64,000 bases of DNA from HXMU1420-13 sp024742815 (GCA_024742815.1 JANSXX010000002.1:474742-538741); one strand, 5' to 3'. Positions 55,854 through 63,824 are shown, counted from the stretch's first letter. Program-made: numbers and translations. Notes: a model not told the origin generated them from the letters alone.

Positions 55854-58800
55854 ATGTCATTAAAAACACAATCAGACAATCCTGTTTCATCTACCGAAGC
55901 TCAAGAGTTATATACTAACACACCCTACAACACCAATCATAAGGTGCGTTTTGTAACCGCCGCTAGTTTATTTGATGGGCACGATGCGTCTATCAACATT
56001 ATGCGTCGGATTCTGCAAAGCAGTGGGGCAGAAGTAATTCACTTAGGACACAATCGTTCGGTGCATGAAATCGTGAACTGTGCTATTCAGGAAGATGTGC
56101 AGGGGATTGCCATCAGTTCTTACCAAGGTGGTCACGTTGAGTATTTTAAATACATGATTGAACTGCTGCGAGAGCAGGGAGCAGCACACATCAAAGTGTT
56201 TGGCGGTGGAGGCGGAGTAATTGTGCCCGAAGAAATTGAAGACCTTCATAACGCCGGTGTAACTCGCATCTTTTCGGTAGAAGATGGAAGCAAAATGGGC
56301 TTACAGGGCATGATTAATTACATGCTTAAAGAATGTGATTTTGATACCGTCGAAAAGCATTCTGTGAATGCCGAATCTATTCAAAATAGAGAAGCAGTAG
56401 AGCTCGCTAAAAGTATTACAGCTCTGGAAAATCATCGGGATGATATCTTAAAATATGAATCTGGTAAATTATTAGTAGACAATGGGAAAGTAACTTTAGA
56501 TAATAATGAAGTTGATGTTCCATTATTAGGAATTACCGGAACCGGTGGGGCTGGAAAAAGTTCACTAACTGATGAAATTGTTCGTCGTTTTCTGACCGAA
56601 TTTGAAGATATAAATATTGGGATTATCTCGGTAGATCCATCCCGATTGAAAACCGGGGGCGCCTTATTGGGCGATCGTATTCGGATGAACAGCATCGATA
56701 CGCCTCGCGTGTATATGAGAAGTTTGGCAACAAGAGCTTCCAATCGTTCTACTAGCGAAGCGTTGGAAGCAGTTATTGCACTTTATAAATCTGCAGGTTT
56801 TGATCTGATTATTGTTGAAACAAGTGGAATTGGTCAGAGTGGGACCGAAATCGTAGATCTTACCGATATTTCGATGTATGTGATGACCAGCGAATACGGC
56901 GCAGCTACGCAGTTAGAGAAAATCAACATGCTAGATCTTGCTGATGTTGTTGTGTTGAATAAATTCGAGAAAAAGGGCGCTATGGACGCACTTCGGGATG
57001 TGCGCAAGCAAATGCAGCGTAATTCAGGCCAATGGCATGCTGATCCCGTAACCATGCCGGTATTTCCAACTATCGCAGCTCAATTTAATGATGAAGGTGT
57101 AAATCGCTTGTTCAGCGCGTTGGTGGATCGTATAAACTCTAAGTACGGGTTAGATTGGGAGAAGAAGATATACGTGAATTCTGAGCCTTCTGAAGATATT
57201 CGAAGTCAAGCCATCATTCCCGGAAAGCGAGTTCGTTATTTATCTGAGATTTCAGAAACTATTCGCGATTACCATACGTGGGCAGAACAACAAGTCGAAA
57301 TTGCCTCAAAATGGGATGAAGTAAAAGGCACACTAACTCAGCTAAATGATTGGGAGGGTGAGAATAAAAACGAAGTTCTCAGTCAGTTGTCTAAGTTAAA
57401 ATCGAAGTGGGAAGACCAACTCGATTTGTTGCCGAAACGTATTCTTGAGGGCTGGGATGAACTTGCAGATCAATATGCTCAGGATGAACTGGAAGTAGAA
57501 GTGCGAGGACGAAAATTCTCGAATAAGTTGTATCACGAGTCGTTGAGCGGACTTAAAATTCGTAGGGTAGCAATTCCGAATACCAAGCATTCTGGCGAGC
57601 GTTTAAAGTTTGCACTCAAAGAAAATTTACCGGGATACTTTCCGTACACAGCCGGAGTTTTTCCATTTAAACGAGAAGGGGAAGATCCAACGCGGATGTT
57701 TGCCGGCGAAGGAACTCCGGAAAGAACCAACAAGAGATTTCATTACGTGAGTGAGGGCTTGCCTGCTGCTCGACTTTCAACTGCGTTCGATTCCGTTACT
57801 TTATACGGGGAGGATCCTGGGTTTCGCCCAGATATTTACGGAAAAATTGGTAACTCGGGCGTAAGTATTTGCACGCTCGATGACATGAAAAAGCTTTATT
57901 CAGGTTTTGAGTTAACGGCTCCAACTACATCGGTGTCAATGACTATCAACGGTCCAGCTCCAATGATTCTTGCGATGTTCATGAACACAGTAATCGATCA
58001 GGAAGTGGAGAGATATTTGAAGCAGGAAGGGAAATGGGAATCCGCTCAAAAGAAGATTGCTGAATATTTCGCAGAGCGAGGAGTATCGCAGCCATTGTAT
58101 GCAAACGGACTTCCAGCCGGAAACGATGGGTTCGGACTAGGATTGCTGGGATTGAGTGGGGATGCATTGTTGGATGCTGAAACCTATCATAATATAAAAG
58201 CCAAAGCGCTTAGTGTAGTTCGCGGAACCGTACAGGCGGACATTCTGAAAGAAGATCAGGCGCAAAACACGTGTATTTTCAGTACGGAGTTTGCCTTAAA
58301 AATGATGGGAGATATTCAGTCGTATTTCACCGAACACAAAGTTAGAAACTATTACTCGGTATCTATTTCCGGATATCATATTGCTGAAGCAGGCGCGAAT
58401 CCCATTACTCAAGCCGCATTTACTTTGGCAAATGGATTTACTTTTGTTGAATATTATTTAGCACGAGGATTAAATGTGGATGACTTCGCACACAATCTAT
58501 CCTTCTTTTTCAGTAACGGATTGGACCCTGAATATGCCGTAATAGGAAGGGTAGCCCGACGTATTTGGGCCATTGCTATGAAAAATAAATATCGGGCAAA
58601 TGATCGCTCTCAAAAGCTGAAATATCATATTCAAACCAGTGGGCGTTCGTTGCACGCACAGGAAATTCAGTTCAATGATATTCGTACCACTCTGCAAGCA
58701 TTGTTAGCTATTTATGATAATTGTAACTCATTGCATACCAATGCTTATGATGAAGCAATTACCACGCCAACTGAGGAGTCGGTGCGCAGAGCATTGGCCA

Positions 58801-59321
58801 TCCAGATGATCATTAACAGAGAATTAGGAACGGCTAAAAATGAGAACATCAATCAGGGTTCGTACTTCCTCACCGAACTTACCGATTTAGTTGAAGAAGC
58901 CATTCTTACCGAGTTTGATCGAATTACGGAACGAGGTGGTGTGCTGGGCGCTATGGAAAGCATGTATCAGCGTGGTAAAATTCAGGATGAAAGTCTGTAT
59001 TACGAAAGTAAAAAGCATTCGGGTGAGCTACCAATCATCGGTGTGAACACCTTCCTGAACGACAAATCCGAAGAAGATCAGGATCCGATAGAATTAATCC
59101 GATCAACGGAAGAAGAAAAAAAACAACAGATCGAAAATCTGGAATTGTTCTGGAAACGGAATGAGGAGGAAGCTGGAAAAGCAATCAACCGACTGAAAGA
59201 AGTAGCCAGAAATAACGGCAATCTCTTCGAAGAGTTGATGGAGACAGTAAAAGTGGCTTCGCTCGGACAGATTTCTCATGCTCTCTATGAAGTTGGTGGT
59301 CAATATCGCCGAAACATGTAA
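55854..59321 (+). CDS. icmF: Fused isobutyryl-CoA mutase (IcmF), B12- and GTP-dependent
   Basis: This protein of about 1155 residues joins three parts. First a B12-binding domain (about residues 30-165, with DGHDASINIMRRIL: the His that ligates cobalt). Then a MeaB-type G-domain chaperone (about 220-430, P-loop GTGGAGKSS, VSVDPSR, NKFEKKG). Last the large acyl-CoA mutase barrel (about 560-1130, YFPYTAGVFPFKREGEDPTRMFAGEG). It interconverts isobutyryl- and butyryl-CoA, and in some bacteria isovaleryl/pivalyl-CoA. FPF and KREGEDP agree with IcmF rather than methylmalonyl-CoA mutase. The order and length (about 1090-1100 typical) match. ATG 55854 is preferred over the adjacent TTG 55851. Confidence 0.93.
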   Translation: MSLKTQSDNPVSSTEAQELYTNTPYNTNHKVRFVTAASLFDGHDASINIMRRILQSSGAEVIHLGHNRSVHEIVNCAIQEDVQGIAISSYQGGHVEYFKYMIELLREQGAAHIKVFGGGGGVIVPEEIEDLHNAGVTRIFSVEDGSKMGLQGMINYMLKECDFDTVEKHSVNAESIQNREAVELAKSITALENHRDDILKYESGKLLVDNGKVTLDNNEVDVPLLGITGTGGAGKSSLTDEIVRRFLTEFEDINIGIISVDPSRLKTGGALLGDRIRMNSIDTPRVYMRSLATRASNRSTSEALEAVIALYKSAGFDLIIVETSGIGQSGTEIVDLTDISMYVMTSEYGAATQLEKINMLDLADVVVLNKFEKKGAMDALRDVRKQMQRNSGQWHADPVTMPVFPTIAAQFNDEGVNRLFSALVDRINSKYGLDWEKKIYVNSEPSEDIRSQAIIPGKRVRYLSEISETIRDYHTWAEQQVEIASKWDEVKGTLTQLNDWEGENKNEVLSQLSKLKSKWEDQLDLLPKRILEGWDELADQYAQDELEVEVRGRKFSNKLYHESLSGLKIRRVAIPNTKHSGERLKFALKENLPGYFPYTAGVFPFKREGEDPTRMFAGEGTPERTNKRFHYVSEGLPAARLSTAFDSVTLYGEDPGFRPDIYGKIGNSGVSICTLDDMKKLYSGFELTAPTTSVSMTINGPAPMILAMFMNTVIDQEVERYLKQEGKWESAQKKIAEYFAERGVSQPLYANGLPAGNDGFGLGLLGLSGDALLDAETYHNIKAKALSVVRGTVQADILKEDQAQNTCIFSTEFALKMMGDIQSYFTEHKVRNYYSVSISGYHIAEAGANPITQAAFTLANGFTFVEYYLARGLNVDDFAHNLSFFFSNGLDPEYAVIGRVARRIWAIAMKNKYRANDRSQKLKYHIQTSGRSLHAQEIQFNDIRTTLQALLAIYDNCNSLHTNAYDEAITTPTEESVRRALAIQMIINRELGTAKNENINQGSYFLTELTDLVEEAILTEFDRITERGGVLGAMESMYQRGKIQDESLYYESKKHSGELPIIGVNTFLNDKSEEDQDPIELIRSTEEEKKQQIENLELFWKRNEEEAGKAINRLKEVARNNGNLFEELMETVKVASLGQISHALYEVGGQYRRNM

Positions 59322-59333
59322 GCACAAAATGTG

Positions 59334-60482
59334 ATGTATGATGCCCTTGTAATCGGTTTAGGCTCGATGGGAGCAAGTGCGTTGTATCATCTTGCAAAAG
59401 CAGGACTGAATGTAGCGGGTATCGAGCAGTTCGGGATTGTGCACGATTCAGGATCGCATTCCGGTCAAACCCGACTTATTCGTAAAGCTTATTTCGAGGA
59501 TGAACGATACATCCCTTTGCTGGAATCTGCATACAACAGCTGGAAAGAGATTGAGCAAACTTCCAGGAATACCATCTACACAGAAAGTGGTCTTGCCTAT
59601 TTTGGGGAATCGGATCATCCTATGGTACAGGGAGTGAATCGGGCCGCAAATTCACATAGGCTTCCATTTCGTGCATGTTCTAATCGCGAAAAGGCTCCAT
59701 TTTCTTTGCCTGATTCTTTCGAAAGCAGGGTAGAAATCGAAGCCGGTTTTCTTCGGGCTGATATTGCAATCAAATCGTATGTAGAAGCTGCGAAGACTTC
59801 TGGAGCTCAAGTTTTCCTGAATGAAAAAGTACGCGCTATCAATTATCGGGAGGATGTTGTTGAAGTTGAAACAGACAAGAGAATCATACGAGCCGCAAAA
59901 GTGGTGATTAGTGCAGGTTCTTACATTTCTGAGCTATTACCGCAAATGAAAAACAGGGTACAGGTAAGCCGACAAATGATCGGTTGGGTTAAGCCAAAAA
60001 CAAATGACCTGGTGAAGTATCAACAAATGCCCGCCTGGGTGATTGCCGATAAATCCATTCCCGGAATTTATTATGGATTTCCGATGCTCGACGATGAGAC
60101 GCATCTCATGCACAGACAACTAAAATTTGCCCATCATACTATTGCCGACTCCATCCATCCAACAGAAGTGCACCAATACGATCCTGAAACAGAAGAAGCG
60201 AAACTCCGCCGAATACTGGAACAATTCTTACCGGAATTAGCTGAACAGCCGATCGCACTTACCACTTGCATGTATACAAATACAAATGATGAGCAGTTTA
60301 TCCTTGATTATCTTCCCGATAGTGGAAACAAAATTGTATTAGCTGCAGGCTTTAGCGGTCATGGTTTTAAGTTTGCACCGGTGATAGGGGAGATTGTTAC
60401 CGATTTGGTGGCGAGGGGAGCTACTCCATACAACATTGATTTTTTAGGGTTGGATCGGTTTAGAATAGGGAAAGTCGAGTAA
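59334..60482 (+). CDS. Monomeric sarcosine oxidase/N-methyltryptophan oxidase-like
   Basis: The 382-residue product has an N-terminal FAD motif (ALVIGLGSMGASALYHLAKAGLNVAGIEQF), the flavin-stabilising SHSGQTRLIRKAYFEDERYIPLL segment, and the C-terminal TTCMYTNTNDEQFILDY in which the Cys carries covalently bound FAD in MSOX and SolA. It oxidises N-methyl amino acids, releasing formaldehyde and peroxide. Exact substrate (sarcosine, N-methyl-tryptophan, pipecolate) cannot be told. ATG 59334 is preferred to GTG 59331; 12 bp after icmF. Confidence 0.9.
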   Translation: MYDALVIGLGSMGASALYHLAKAGLNVAGIEQFGIVHDSGSHSGQTRLIRKAYFEDERYIPLLESAYNSWKEIEQTSRNTIYTESGLAYFGESDHPMVQGVNRAANSHRLPFRACSNREKAPFSLPDSFESRVEIEAGFLRADIAIKSYVEAAKTSGAQVFLNEKVRAINYREDVVEVETDKRIIRAAKVVISAGSYISELLPQMKNRVQVSRQMIGWVKPKTNDLVKYQQMPAWVIADKSIPGIYYGFPMLDDETHLMHRQLKFAHHTIADSIHPTEVHQYDPETEEAKLRRILEQFLPELAEQPIALTTCMYTNTNDEQFILDYLPDSGNKIVLAAGFSGHGFKFAPVIGEIVTDLVARGATPYNIDFLGLDRFRIGKVE

Positions 60483-60768
60483 CTGATAGGCAAAGGCTGC
60501 CTGTCATTGAGCTACCTGCTTATATTTTGAATAAGCGGTCAGTTATGTTTTATTGTTGGGTTACGGTGAAGACTGTAATCAGTATCAAGAGAAGGGTTCA
60601 TTGCCTAATGATCACCATTTCCCACCATTTTCGGTGCAAGCGTATAAATGAAAATGTTACACTCAATAAGGATGAAAGTCACTCTATATTTAACTTATTT
60701 CTATGAGAAACGATGATTAACGACCGCAATATTTATTACTCTGACTTAGAGAAATTTTGTCGAAAATG
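60483..60768. repeat. Intergenic region with a diverged site-like repeat
   Basis: No gene is visible. Positions 60577-60631 match 62727-62780 at roughly four of five bases, that is, the central part of the attC-like site after the lipoprotein cassette. Flanking arms are weak: GCGGTC near 60525 and GACCGC near 60721 are inverted, and GAGAAACG-TGATTAAC (near 60705) vaguely resembles the box found in the other sites. I read it as a decayed cassette end. Confidence 0.4.
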
Positions 60769-61029
60769 TCACACCGTTAATATTTCGATAGAATTCTGAA
60801 GAACTTCATAAACGACACCATAATTTTTGTGAACAACGATTTCACGAATACTCTGATTTTGCATTTCAGGTAATACTCTTCAAACTTCCGGGTTTTGTCT
60901 TAATCTATTTACCTTCTCTTCAATCTGGTCAATGAGAGCTAAGGCCGCGTCTGGGTTAACCTTAGAAATGTATTCAAGAATATCTTTGGCTTTAGATCTG
61001 GCAGTAGGTGACCAAATAATTTTCTTCAT
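60769..61029 (-). pseudogene. RelE/ParE-family toxin interrupted by an in-frame TGA
   Basis: Read from ATG 61029, the frame gives MKKIIWSPTARSKAKDILEYI...RLRQNPEV, then TGA (60880-60882), then RVLPEMQNQSIREIVVHKNYGVVYEVL...EILTV and a final stop. All landmarks of a ParE/RelE toxin are present; family members normally have Gly before R-V-P-E-L, so GGA to TGA is the likely change. The start overlaps the Phd antitoxin stop (ATGA), the normal antitoxin-toxin arrangement. The toxin would therefore be inactive unless the stop is read through. Confidence 0.8.
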
Positions 61030-61304
61030 GAATACTCAGATCTCAATTCCCTAATAAATTCATTATGATTTATACCTTCATTATCATTTAATTCTTTGCG
61101 TGCAGTTGATAATTCTTCTAATAATTGAATTTTATCTAGCATTCTTTGATAATCTTCCACGTCAATTAATACCGCAGAGCTTTTTCCATGTTGAGTAATA
61201 ACAAGAGGTCGCCTTTCTGACTTTACTTGTTCTATAAATGATGCAGCATTAGCTCTGAAATCTGAAAGTGATCGAATATCCTGATCAAGTTGAATGTTTG
61301 ACAT
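61026..61304 (-). CDS. Phd/YefM-family antitoxin
   Basis: This 92-residue product matches the Phd/YefM fold: LSDFRANAASFIEQVKSERRPLVITQHGKSSAVLIDVEDYQRMLDKI, with a disordered C-terminal tail that would wrap the toxin. It neutralises its toxin and represses its own promoter; a palindrome lies upstream at 61329-61344. Its toxin gene, overlapping the stop by 4 bp, carries a nonsense codon. Confidence 0.92.
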   Translation of the reverse strand: MSNIQLDQDIRSLSDFRANAASFIEQVKSERRPLVITQHGKSSAVLIDVEDYQRMLDKIQLLEELSTARKELNDNEGINHNEFIRELRSEYS

Positions 61305-61328
61305 GAGAAAAAGAAATGATTAGTTATC

Positions 61329-61344
61329 GTACAGTTTAATGTAC
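61329..61344 (-). promoter_or_regulatory. Putative antitoxin operator
   Basis: GTACA (61329-61333) and TGTAC (61340-61344) are inverted repeats 25 bp before the antitoxin start. YefM-type operators are built on a TGTACA core. The ten bases TACAGTTTAA, covering part of this site, recur at 61361-61370 (31 bp away), which might be a second half-site. Confidence 0.45.
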
Positions 61345-61404
61345 TAAATTCAGAACAAAATACAGTTTAAAATCTCTTTTGATTGTCTCACTTCAACCTT
61401 CAAT

Positions 61405-61860
61405 CTAGACAGCACGCCTCTGACGGATAAACTTTACTCCTGTCCATATCAAAATAACCAAAATACTTAAGCACAACCCAGCCGTAAATCGCCAAAAAAA
61501 TTGTGAATCGCTGGCATCTTGAACAAAGCTTAAAGCCACATTTCCAGACAGATAAATACCTAAAGGCAGCCAAAGTATCGAGGCCAAAAGAAGAACGGAT
61601 GCTATTCGATGGAGCAAGGACCCCGACTTACTTTGAATCACGGGTATAGCCGAAGCGGAAACGAAGACCACTGCCGCCAATAAAGTACCGAAGGGTAAGC
61701 CTCCGGGAAGCTCAACCAGAAGAATTGATTCCATTCCAAAAATCAACGGAATAAGGCATACAATTATTAAGAAAAATAGGCCGGGGACAATTCTCATTGG
61801 TGTTTGCGCATTTTGTTGTATTACTACCGATCCGTCGTTTAAACGATCATGCCAGCTCAA
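61405..61860 (-). CDS. Hypothetical four-helix membrane protein
   Basis: The 151-residue product has four hydrophobic helices (about residues 24-45, 55-75, 83-105, 120-145) and ends RQRRAV, suggesting a cytosolic C-terminus. I recognise no family. It is a stand-alone gene on the same strand as its neighbours in the cassette-like region, 82 bp after vapC in transcription order. Confidence 0.65.
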   Translation of the reverse strand: MSWHDRLNDGSVVIQQNAQTPMRIVPGLFFLIIVCLIPLIFGMESILLVELPGGLPFGTLLAAVVFVSASAIPVIQSKSGSLLHRIASVLLLASILWLPLGIYLSGNVALSFVQDASDSQFFWRFTAGLCLSILVILIWTGVKFIRQRRAV

Positions 61861-61930
61861 AATTTAATTATGATTTATGAGCATGAAGATAACTAAGAAT
61901 CGGATAGAAGAAAGGAAAGCGTTGTACGTT

Positions 61931-61948
61931 TTGAAACCGTTGTTATAC
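61931..61948 (-). other. attC-like end overlapping the vapC stop codon
   Basis: TTGAAACCGTTGTTATAC (61931-61948) matches TTGAAACGCTTGTTATAC of the well-formed site at 63611-63628 in 16 of 18 positions. The vapC stop codon lies inside the terminal box, as often seen at the 5' end of integron attC sites. A matching opposite arm is not evident in the 70 bp that follow, so this is a truncated site. Confidence 0.55.
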
Positions 61949-62344
61949 TCGGTTTAGTGGATATTCGAGGAGGTCAATTTCCGGTAAAAATTTGTAGTGC
62001 TTTTGATTTTTACTGATCATTTTAGCTTGCATGTTTAATGAAGTAGCAGCAATAAGCATATCATTAATTTCAACTCCATGACTTGACCTGAATTCCTTCA
62101 TTAACTCTAACGCTTGCTTAGAAATTGGCCGTGTAACAAATTCTATATGAATACCAGAAATTAGGTCGTCAACTTTATATAAATCTTTTTTGCTTCGGCA
62201 GCCTGCATACAGTTCCATAGCTGTAATTACACTGATAGTCAGTGTAAATTGGTCTTCCAGATTAGCCATTGTATTAACAGCGTCGGATCTATCAAGGCTA
62301 AAGTCGATGAGAATGTCTGTGTCAATAATTATCGGTTGAGCCAT
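61943..62344 (-). CDS. vapC: VapC-type PIN-domain toxin
   Basis: This 133-residue RNase toxin has the PIN-domain acidic residues: first Asp pair in IIDTDILIDF, Glu in AMELYAGC and Asp in EINDMLIAAT. It is expected to cleave tRNA or rRNA when unopposed. The DUF2281 antitoxin gene lies 8 bp upstream. The stop codon falls within an attC-like box, suggesting that the pair moved as a gene cassette. Confidence 0.9.
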   Translation of the reverse strand: MAQPIIIDTDILIDFSLDRSDAVNTMANLEDQFTLTISVITAMELYAGCRSKKDLYKVDDLISGIHIEFVTRPISKQALELMKEFRSSHGVEINDMLIAATSLNMQAKMISKNQKHYKFLPEIDLLEYPLNRV

Positions 62345-62352
62345 ATAATAGA

Positions 62353-62592
62353 TTAGTCAGTAAAACGGCTTTTTCTAAGGTCCCGAACCCATTTTGTACT
62401 ATCTTGCATTTCTTTCCGATCTTTCCACATTCCCCGAAATGAACTTTCTAAAATAGATTTTTTCTTGGGTGAATCGGTTTCTTCTGGTTGTTGAAGATAC
62501 TTTTCAGACAGAAATTCGACAAAATCTGCTGCTTCACGTTGAGCTTCAGATGGGAGCTTCTTGAGTTGTTTTATGATTTCTTTTTCAGACAT
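62353..62592 (-). CDS. DUF2281-family antitoxin
   Basis: This 79-residue protein begins SEKEIIKQLKKLPSEAQREAADFVEFL, the DUF2281 pattern, and has a charged, probably disordered C-terminus (SFRGMWKDRKEMQDS). Members of this family are encoded directly before PIN toxins and inhibit them; vapC follows after 8 bp. Confidence 0.88.
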   Translation of the reverse strand: MSEKEIIKQLKKLPSEAQREAADFVEFLSEKYLQQPEETDSPKKKSILESSFRGMWKDRKEMQDSTKWVRDLRKSRFTD

Positions 62593-62645
62593 ACTTTAAT
62601 CTAATTAATCTAAATCACATTTAAAACGAACGAATAGTGTGAGGA

Positions 62646-62876
62646 GTATAAGTACCAGGCAAGTAAGCGGCGAGTATGGTTATTAAAATTAACGACCCGA
62701 ACTGCACTCTTGCCCGAAATGATAGGAATTAGTATCCAGAGAAGGTAACATTGCCGAATGACCATCATTTACCACTTTTTTTTAACGGCGCATACGCCGT
62801 ACTGGAAGAAGTGCATCCATGAAAGACGAAAACCACTACATTCTTGACTTTCTCCTAAGAGTAACGCTTGTTATAG
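62646..62876 (-). other. Degenerate attC-like site after the lipoprotein gene
   Basis: Its left end (GTATAAG 62646-62652, then ACCAGGC and TAAGCGGCG) matches the left arm of the intact site at 63505 base for base in blocks, and its right end AACGCTTGTTATAG (62863-62876) matches that site's terminal box. The arms no longer pair well with each other, so it may be a hybrid of two sites. A hairpin ACGGCG/CGCCGT (62785-62800) and a repeat shared with 60577 lie between. Confidence 0.5.
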
Positions 62877-62894
62877 GGCGAATTGAAGAGAAAT

Positions 62895-63491
62895 TCATTT
62901 AACAATTTCTTTACGTTCTGGTAGTTTTTGTTCTTTTGAAAACAGAACCCACTTTTCACCATGGGTATTGGAATATGATACGAGACCAAAATTCTTATCC
63001 CACTCAAATTCTACAATTCCAAACTTCCCATTAAAGTTCATGTAAGGGCAGTTATTCCGATTAAATGTGTACACATTTTTCCAATTAGGATTGACTTCTG
63101 AAATTTTTAGTTTCAATAGATCAGATTTGAGACTACTGCATTCTATATTCAATAAGCGAAGAATAGGTAAGCTTTTGTTACTCTCATTAGCAGATAATTG
63201 TATGAAATAATCGTTAACAACTCTGAAAGTATCTTTTTTCATGGAGTAGTCTACTCGTACAAATTCTTTATCAAAGTTTGAAACTAAAGGATTGCATTCT
63301 CCGGTAGGCTCATTGATTACCTTGTTGGTTATTAGAAGTGTATCAAAATCGTTGGCCTGTGATTTGAAAATAATTTTGTCTCCAGTTTCATAGTTAGAAA
63401 ACCAAAATTTTTCATTTTCTAAAAGAGGAACTTTAATACAAGGATCACAACCTTGTATTAGGAAAAACAAAAATATGAATACAATTTTCAT
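62895..63491 (-). CDS. Small lipoprotein of unknown function
   Basis: The 198-residue product has a lipoprotein signal (MKIVFIFLFFLIQGCDPCIK, Cys 15). The rest is hydrophilic with several Cys (CNPLVSNF, IECSSL, NCPYMNFNGKFG) and no family that I know. The gene lies between two attC-like sites, in the position of a cassette gene. Confidence 0.75.
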   Translation of the reverse strand: MKIVFIFLFFLIQGCDPCIKVPLLENEKFWFSNYETGDKIIFKSQANDFDTLLITNKVINEPTGECNPLVSNFDKEFVRVDYSMKKDTFRVVNDYFIQLSANESNKSLPILRLLNIECSSLKSDLLKLKISEVNPNWKNVYTFNRNNCPYMNFNGKFGIVEFEWDKNFGLVSYSNTHGEKWVLFSKEQKLPERKEIVK

Positions 63492-63504
63492 TGATAGCTA
63501 AGCA

Positions 63505-63628
63505 CTATAACGACCTGGCGTTTAAGCGGCGCAGGTTTTCGGTTTTTGTTGAAGTAACTGAATATTTTTATTGCCTACAAGCTTAAGTGCGAATACTACC
63601 TGCGTCCGACTTGAAACGCTTGTTATAC
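63505..63628 (-). other. Integron attC recombination site (putative)
   Basis: The 124-bp element has terminal boxes CTATAAC (63505-63511) and GTTATAC (63622-63628) that are inverted copies at 6 of 7 positions. Inside, 63518-63535 pairs with 63599-63619 over all 18 bases, with three single unpaired bases (63605, 63609, 63613) all on one arm. Box-arm-spacer-arm-box with bulges on one side is the diagnostic attC architecture. Read with the genes it begins GTATAACAAGCGTTTCAAG, close to Vibrio-type sites. It starts 17 bp after the stop of the 59-residue gene, as in a cassette. Confidence 0.65.
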
Positions 63629-63644
63629 AACAATAAAAAATAAT

Positions 63645-63824
63645 TCATTTGAAAATTTCACCAATTAAGAAGATTAACCCGATTAGTGTAAACATAATAG
63701 CAGATGGCAAGAAAGGTTCTTCAGCGAATGTTCTTTCGTGTCTAGTTTTGCCTTTAATATCCTTTGCCCAGAAATAAAAAAACGTCAACCCAATTAACAG
63801 AATAAAGGCACTTGCATAAATCAT
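63645..63824 (-). CDS. Small two-helix membrane protein (59 residues)
   Basis: From ATG 63824 the frame encodes MIYASAFILLIGLTFFYFWA, then KDIKGKTRHERTFAEEPF and LPSAIMFTLIGLIFLIGEIFK, so two membrane helices joined by a charged loop. No family recognised. The stop lies 17 bp from the attC-like site, the usual arrangement of a cassette gene. It is below the size that gene finders favour. Confidence 0.6.
   Translation of the reverse strand: MIYASAFILLIGLTFFYFWAKDIKGKTRHERTFAEEPFLPSAIMFTLIGLIFLIGEIFK

Noticed and set aside
62785..62800. Hairpin ACGGCG/CGCCGT as a terminator
   Set aside because: The T-run precedes it on the plus strand and A residues follow on the minus strand, so it cannot act as a rho-independent terminator in either direction.
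62819..62902. A 27-codon plus-strand frame near the lipoprotein gene end
   Set aside because: Too short, spans the attC-like site and lacks a ribosome-binding site.
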